Below, piece by piece: positions 28,759 through 32,319 of a stretch of 32,319 nt of DNA; the stretch's first letter is position 1; the number at the start of each line of letters is the position of its first letter. The stretch is from a virus. Both the position numbers and the translations under genes were made by a program. The notes beneath the pieces were generated by a model. The model was not told where the DNA came from and did no database searches. It saw only the letters and a list, made by a program, of their open reading frames with translations. The stretch is taken from IMG/VR virus record IMGVR_UViG_3300046804_000915, positions 1 through 32,319 of that record. One strand, given 5' to 3'.

Positions 28759-28833
28759 TTTTTATGGAAAATAATCCCTGTTTTTGGGCGTATAGTGGAG
28801 AATTTATTCCCCAATCCCATCGAAATCGAGGGG

Positions 28834-29718
28834 TTAGTACAACCTATCCGCAGGGGTGAACGTGGCGTGGAGTTGCACCTCTGGGCCTCGATTATCCTTG
28901 CTGCCGTTCCTGCTCGTTTCCAGCTTCATCCAATATCCACCAAGAGGCTTCGGGCCTCGGCCTCGTTCAGTGTGAAAGCCCATGTACCCGCCATCCCATT
29001 CCTCTTTGTACGTCGCAGTACGCAACTGGTGAACAGGCTTTTGAATGAGCGTTTTGGTTTGGCGGTCATAGCGGTGGATGATGTTTTGATGATAGTACAA
29101 TTCATGGACGTGGCCCATCCATGTAAGGTCGTAGCCTTCGGTGGATGCCAGCAGGCGTTGGTCTTGGATGACCCCCTTCGTGACTGGGCCGCCACCTCCT
29201 GCACCGTGGTAGTAGTGGCACACGAAGTTCACACCTCGCAGATGGTCGTGCATCACTCGGATGTCCAGCGTACCTCCGTAGCCACCGACCTCGACTGCTG
29301 ACCCTGTGGCGTAGTTCAAGGTGCTGGCAAAGCGTTGCAGAATGTCGGTTTCCTGATGATGGATTATGCTCGTTTCGTGATTCCCATAACCGAGCAGGAG
29401 CAGGTTCTTGGCGTAGGGGCTGAACCATTCCACCGCCGTGTTGACGATGGAATCCAAATACCTTGCGTTGTTGTGTTCGGGGCGGATGTCCTCCTTGCTC
29501 CGCCTTGGGTCGCCCTTGCCTTGCATTAAACAAAAAAAGTCACCGTTGACGATGACCCCTGCATTGCGGCGTTGTGCCTCCTTAAGATGATTGGCGAGTA
29601 GCGTCCTATCGCAATGGGGATTGTCCCAGTGCAGGTCGCTTATGAGTAGGAACTCCTGCCCTGATTGGCAGGAAAGGTCGTGGATGTTGCGGTGGTGCTT
29701 GGTAAGTGGTAGGAGCAT
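28834..29718 (-). CDS. Calcineurin-like metallophosphoesterase
   Basis: This 294-residue protein has the five metal-binding blocks of the family in order: LLISDLHWDNPHCD, GVIVNGDFFCLMQGKG, LLLGYGNHETSIIHHQ, VNFVCHYYHGAGGGG and LTWMGHVHELYYHQN. It should hydrolyse phosphodiester or phosphomonoester bonds; the substrate (nucleic acid, nucleotide or protein) is not visible. Phosphoesterases of this kind are common in phage genomes, often near tail or lysis genes. Its start overlaps or abuts the previous stop at 29718, so it is the last gene of the late operon. Confidence 0.85.
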   Translation of the reverse strand: MLLPLTKHHRNIHDLSCQSGQEFLLISDLHWDNPHCDRTLLANHLKEAQRRNAGVIVNGDFFCLMQGKGDPRRSKEDIRPEHNNARYLDSIVNTAVEWFSPYAKNLLLLGYGNHETSIIHHQETDILQRFASTLNYATGSAVEVGGYGGTLDIRVMHDHLRGVNFVCHYYHGAGGGGPVTKGVIQDQRLLASTEGYDLTWMGHVHELYYHQNIIHRYDRQTKTLIQKPVHQLRTATYKEEWDGGYMGFHTERGRGPKPLGGYWMKLETSRNGSKDNRGPEVQLHATFTPADRLY

Positions 29719-29990
29719 CAGGCTTGACGTAGGGTTGCGTTCTCGGCTTCAAGCACTTGGATTGTGTTCTCCAAACACTCTATCCGCTCTCGCAAAGCTA
29801 CGATTTCATTCCTTAGTTGCGCCAATTCCTTCTGCTGTGCCTCTGCCGTCTGCTGCCACATCGCCAGCACCGCTTGGGCTTGCTTCACCTGCAGGCTATC
29901 CGCTTGGAACTTACCCCGTGTGAGCCAAGCCACAGCACCGCCAACGATTGCGCTGACCGTGCCGATTACGGTGGTTTCGATTAGGTTCAC
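29718..29990 (-). CDS. Membrane-anchored coiled-coil protein (spanin-like candidate)
   Basis: The 90-residue product has one N-terminal membrane segment (about residues 7-24, VIGTVSAIVGGAVAWLTR) and then a long coiled coil (QQKELAQLRNEIVALRERIE, CLENTIQVLEAENATLRQ). It follows the holin candidate with a four-base overlap. Such a plan fits an inner-membrane spanin or a holin partner, but no outer-membrane lipoprotein partner is seen. Role in lysis is an inference from order. Confidence 0.55.
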   Translation of the reverse strand: MNLIETTVIGTVSAIVGGAVAWLTRGKFQADSLQVKQAQAVLAMWQQTAEAQQKELAQLRNEIVALRERIECLENTIQVLEAENATLRQA

Positions 29991-30211
29991 GGCTTCGGTT
30001 CGGCAGGGGCGTTGTACTTGCTAACGGCCATCCAGCTGACGGAAACGATGCTGATGATTGCGCCGATGATTTCGGTGAGGGCGGTTGCGTCAAGGATGCC
30101 TTTGGCTACGAGGGTTCCGCCGATGAAGGTGAGTAAGTGGCGAAGAAGTGCGATGATTGCTGACTGCATGATGTTGGGGTTATTGGGGTTACGCTTGCGG
30201 AATAGTCGCAT
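29987..30211 (-). CDS. Holin candidate (Pam3 gp28-like)
   Basis: The 74-residue frame contains two likely membrane segments, LLTFIGGTLVAKGIL and IIGAIISIVSVSWMAVS, separated by a short acidic turn, and ends KYNAPAEPKP. This matches the small Pam3 gp28-type putative holins. It should make the membrane pore that releases the amidase. The start could instead be the ATG at 30167-30169 (MQSAIIALLRHLLTFIGG), which follows TAACCCCAATAACCCCAACA, a leader of the type used elsewhere here; that would give 60 residues. Confidence 0.6.
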   Translation of the reverse strand: MRLFRKRNPNNPNIMQSAIIALLRHLLTFIGGTLVAKGILDATALTEIIGAIISIVSVSWMAVSKYNAPAEPKP

Positions 30212-30222
30212 AAGGGGAAATG

Positions 30223-30498
30223 TTACTTGGGTTGGGGTGTTGCAAATTCTTGGTAGTCACTCTCGTATTGCGCATCCCAACCGAGGAAGGAATGCACACC
30301 GCAGGGCTTGGGCCACACCTGATGACGCACCCAATACGATGGCTCTGCGCCTTCCCAAAGGATGTCCACGCAGTACGCTTTGGCGTTGTCGGGGTTCACA
30401 TGGCCCAATTCTACGCAGGTATTCGGCTCTGCCTCCGCATCGTGAATGGCGCGAAAGTCAGCGTAATTGGCGAACTCGTATTTGCGGAAGGTCGGCAT
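30223..30498 (-). CDS. Small conserved-type phage protein after the adhesin
   Basis: This 91-residue protein (MPTFRKYEFANYADFRAIHD, CVELGHVNPDNAKAYCVDIL, HSFLGWDAQYESDYQEF) has two to three cysteines and several tryptophans. I recall similar small proteins after tail or adhesin genes in Bacteroidota phages but know no function. Its ATG overlaps the adhesin stop (TAATG), suggesting coupled expression and perhaps assembly or chaperone help for the adhesin (inference). Confidence 0.55.
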   Translation of the reverse strand: MPTFRKYEFANYADFRAIHDAEAEPNTCVELGHVNPDNAKAYCVDILWEGAEPSYWVRHQVWPKPCGVHSFLGWDAQYESDYQEFATPQPK

Positions 30499-31796
30499 TA
30501 CGGCGTGGTGAGGGCGGCGAGTTGAGCGTTGGTCAGGCGAGTTGTGTAGAGGGCGGCGGCACGGATGCGGTCGTTGAGATTGCTACCTGCTAAACCTGTT
30601 TCTGAATTTCCAAGGAAAATGGCTGAACAAGCTGGAACCAAAGCAGATGTATCAGTACCGACTTGCGAGCCATTGATATAAAATGCGTAGTCGTTTTCTT
30701 TATATGCAACCGCAATTTTGAATATACCAGCAACTTGTGACGATGAATTAATGTCAACTTGTGATGCCGTAGAAACGGTCGCCAATAATCTTATTCTATT
30801 GGAGGTGTTAAATATAATTATGATTCTATTGTTGGACGTTCCATCGCTAAGTCCAATTAGCCTTGAAGGAGATGGGAAATTCCTCACATCCACCTCCGCA
30901 TAAATCGTTCCCTCCGTCTGCCCAATACTCCCGCTGACCGCTCCGCTGACCGAAACAACATCGGCGTTGCGGGTTATTGACCCTGTGGTGGTGGGGATGT
31001 AGGAGGTTGCAATGGAGCCTGTTTCGAGTTGTGCGCCCCAGATGTAAACCGTAGAACCACTTGCCGTAGATGGAAGACCAGCTGAGATTGTTGATGTAGC
31101 ACGAACTCCTATAATACTGGTAGCAGGCGTGTAAGATGCGGTAACAGTCATGTTACATCGATACCATCCGTTGCCGTAATTTTCGATGCTTGCTCTTGTA
31201 AGAGTAAACCCTGCGCCAACAGTTCCACTTGTACCTAATGCCCCTGTGTCAAGTCGAAATGCTTGACAAACGCCTGATGCATAGTTTGATGAAGTTCCAT
31301 CATTGACAGTTAAAGTAATACCACTTGTAAGGGCAAAGCTATCAGCTTTTGCAAATAAAGAGAATGTGTGCGTTGTTCCGCTGGTAATTGCCGCAATGGT
31401 TTGTCTTAATCTCCCTGCAACTGATGTTGCTTCAATTAGTGTTCCATTTGCATTGTTAAATGGTGATGTGAATCCAGATGTAATGTTTAAGTTATTTGCC
31501 GCCCAAGTCGTGACAAAGTTCTCACTCTGCAAAGCCAAATTCGACCCACTCGGCTCAACAAGCAACGCAGGACACCCGACCACCCCACCGCTGGCGAAGT
31601 AGTCCAAGCGAGGGATGCCCGATGCCACACTCTCAATCAACCCACTCGCATTCACACGGGTCGCAGTAGTCGCACGGGTTACATTGAAGTCGCCCGATGC
31701 ACCAAGCACCGTGCCTCCCGATGTGGTCGCAACAGGGGTGTAGAGTTTGCCTGTCTTAAAGCGTGCAGGAACAAGTATCAGCGATGGTGTCGGCAT
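30498..31796 (-). CDS. Tail adhesin with LamG/concanavalin-like domain
   Basis: The frame opens at 31838 but the ATG at 31794-31796 (MPTPSLILVPARFKTGKLYT) is supported by the second copy at 1-67. The 432-residue protein has an N-terminal part with FNVTRATTATRVNASGLIES and RLDYFASGGVVGCPALLVEP, likely for attachment to the tail, then a carbohydrate-binding-like domain (residues about 110-270), and a C-terminal LamG/concanavalin-type domain with FKIAVAYKENDYAFYINGSQ and RIRAAALYTTRLTNAQLAAL. It probably binds host surface glycans. Parts of the binding domains are more A/T-rich than the flanks, which fits module exchange. The allele at the left window edge differs. Confidence 0.7.
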   Translation of the reverse strand: MPTPSLILVPARFKTGKLYTPVATTSGGTVLGASGDFNVTRATTATRVNASGLIESVASGIPRLDYFASGGVVGCPALLVEPSGSNLALQSENFVTTWAANNLNITSGFTSPFNNANGTLIEATSVAGRLRQTIAAITSGTTHTFSLFAKADSFALTSGITLTVNDGTSSNYASGVCQAFRLDTGALGTSGTVGAGFTLTRASIENYGNGWYRCNMTVTASYTPATSIIGVRATSTISAGLPSTASGSTVYIWGAQLETGSIATSYIPTTTGSITRNADVVSVSGAVSGSIGQTEGTIYAEVDVRNFPSPSRLIGLSDGTSNNRIIIIFNTSNRIRLLATVSTASQVDINSSSQVAGIFKIAVAYKENDYAFYINGSQVGTDTSALVPACSAIFLGNSETGLAGSNLNDRIRAAALYTTRLTNAQLAALTTP

Positions 31797-31798
31797 TG

Positions 31799-31969
31799 TT
31801 AGAAGTTGTAGATTGCAGCAAAGCGATTGAACAGGCATCCATCCACGGCAGCCTCGGCAGCGGTCGCACCATCAGCCGTAGCCCTTGCGTTGAAGACACT
31901 CCATACCCCAGCAGCAATTCCTCCTTGCAGCATTGATGTCGGATAGCCGTAGCCGTAGCCGATTAGCAT
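31799..31969 (-). CDS. Small virion-associated protein, 56 aa (right allele)
   Basis: This is the homologue of the 57-residue gene at 70-243. It starts MLIGYGYGYPTSMLQGGIAA and ends GCLFNRFAAIYNF. The ends match the left copy and the middle differs by many residues and one deletion. The stop is two bases before the adhesin start and the ATG overlaps the stop of the gene before it (TAATG). The pattern of conserved ends and variable centre suggests a protein that contacts the variable adhesin (inference). Confidence 0.65.
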   Translation of the reverse strand: MLIGYGYGYPTSMLQGGIAAGVWSVFNARATADGATAAEAAVDGCLFNRFAAIYNF

Positions 31970-32244
31970 TACAGGAAGGTATAACCAATGACGGAACCTG
32001 CGCTTGGAGTAACGGCCGTAATCTTGCCGCCATTGCGACCGCTGATGACGATGCCAGCGGAAACGGATTTGCCGCTCAATGAGTAGGCAGTCAGCAGGTT
32101 CTCGCCACCTGTACCCGTCAAGGTCGTGAAGGTTGCAGCAGCGTTGACTACGATGAAGTCGAAGTTCGCACCGCTTACGGCTGCGTCAATGAATTGCATC
32201 GTACCACCTTGGCCGAGCATTTGTTGGAGAATTGGAGTAGGCAT
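31969..32244 (-). CDS. Small structural protein, 91 aa (right allele)
   Basis: This copy is identical to the product at 243-518 except for Met to Leu in AYSLSGKS and Val to Ala in TPSAGSV. Several additional silent base changes distinguish the two copies, so this is not a verbatim assembly duplication. Same leader and same TAATG junction to the 56-residue gene. Function not known. Confidence 0.6.
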   Translation of the reverse strand: MPTPILQQMLGQGGTMQFIDAAVSGANFDFIVVNAAATFTTLTGTGGENLLTAYSLSGKSVSAGIVISGRNGGKITAVTPSAGSVIGYTFL

Positions 32245-32275
32245 TTTGTATGGGTTGCTTTAGGGTAAATGTAAA

Positions 32276-32319
32276 TTAAGAGGGAATTTCACAAACGGAG
32301 TGGCTGTAGGGTATTTGGA
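32276..32319 (-). CDS. Tail terminator candidate, 3' end only (second copy)
   Basis: The last 14 codons of the gene at 550-1053 (FQIPYSHSVCEIPS and stop) are repeated here and cut by the window edge. This shows that the right end continues into the same gene order as the left end, supporting a circular map. Confidence 0.8.
   Translation of the reverse strand, partial: QIPYSHSVCEIPS

Larger units (their letters stand above)
31727..32319. repeat. Right copy of the imperfect terminal duplication
   Basis: This is the counterpart of 1-593. It contains the adhesin start, the 56-residue gene, the 91-residue gene, the leader in front of it and the last codons of the tail terminator gene. Identity is near complete in the outer 240 bases and drops inward, towards the adhesin. 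Divergence concentrated on one side suggests allelic variation of a host-recognition locus rather than random sequencing error. Confidence 0.85.

Noticed and set aside
28759-28833. Possible bidirectional terminator between the convergent amidase and phosphoesterase genes
   Set aside because: Short inverted repeats (CCCC...GGGG, TCGAAATCGA) exist but there is no stable stem followed by a T run in either direction.
31796-32319. Diversity-generating retroelement acting on the adhesin locus
   Set aside because: No reverse transcriptase or template repeat is visible, and the differences between the two alleles are not limited to A positions and include an indel and silent changes.
1-32319. CRISPR array, integrase, attachment site, rRNA
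   Set aside because: I saw no regularly spaced direct repeats of CRISPR type, no recombinase motif in any reading frame, and no rRNA-like sequence. tRNA genes were only looked for by eye, so a diverged one could be missed.

Overview
The window reads as an almost complete genome of a tailed phage (siphovirus-like morphogenesis set) that probably infects a member of the Bacteroidota. The host inference rests on exact TAnnTTTG (-7 type) promoter boxes, A/C-rich translation leaders without Shine-Dalgarno sequences, and structural families common in Bacteroidota phages (a DUF6712-like connector, an XkdF-like protease). Bases 1-593 and 31727-32319 are two copies of one locus, so the map closes into a circle or is terminally redundant, with a unit of about 31.73 kb. 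The copies are almost identical at their outer end but diverged over two small genes and an adhesin start. I see no integrase and no clear lysogeny repressor, so a lytic lifestyle is the simplest reading.

Nearly all genes lie on the minus strand in tightly overlapping series (ATGA, TAATG and TGATG junctions). Reading right to left, the early region starts at a divergent promoter region (27933-28081). It carries two small proteins, a putative single-strand annealing protein, small unknowns, a winged-helix protein, and a nuclease fused to an SSB-like protein. After a structured leader RNA come the replication initiator (with iteron-like repeats inside its gene), a DnaB-type helicase, a VRR-NUC nuclease, a C5 DNA methyltransferase with a nested second gene, and a protein resembling DnaA domain IV. 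A terminator at 20351-20382 closes this block.

The late region starts at an apparently leaderless promoter (20340-20347) with a sigma-like gene. It continues through small genes, the terminase subunits, two glycosyltransferases and a methyltransferase, a tail assembly chaperone with a probable -1 frameshift, tail proteins, tape measure, protease, scaffold, major capsid protein and tail-tube-like protein. A third glycosyltransferase with its own terminator and leaderless promoter follows, then the portal, connectors and small proteins. Across the circle junction are a LamG-type adhesin, a holin candidate, a membrane/coiled-coil protein and a phosphoesterase. Only two genes are on the plus strand: a small unknown and a T7-lysozyme-like amidase.

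The most striking features are: (1) a leader of about 95 nt in front of the replication initiator with two hairpins whose loops are perfectly complementary, the second being an intrinsic terminator; (2) 11-bp iterons inside the initiator gene; (3) a -1 frameshift at a T9 run that adds 84 residues to the tail chaperone; (4) leaderless promoters placed immediately after terminators; (5) a 155-codon gene nested in the methyltransferase; (6) three sugar-transfer genes inside the morphogenesis operon.
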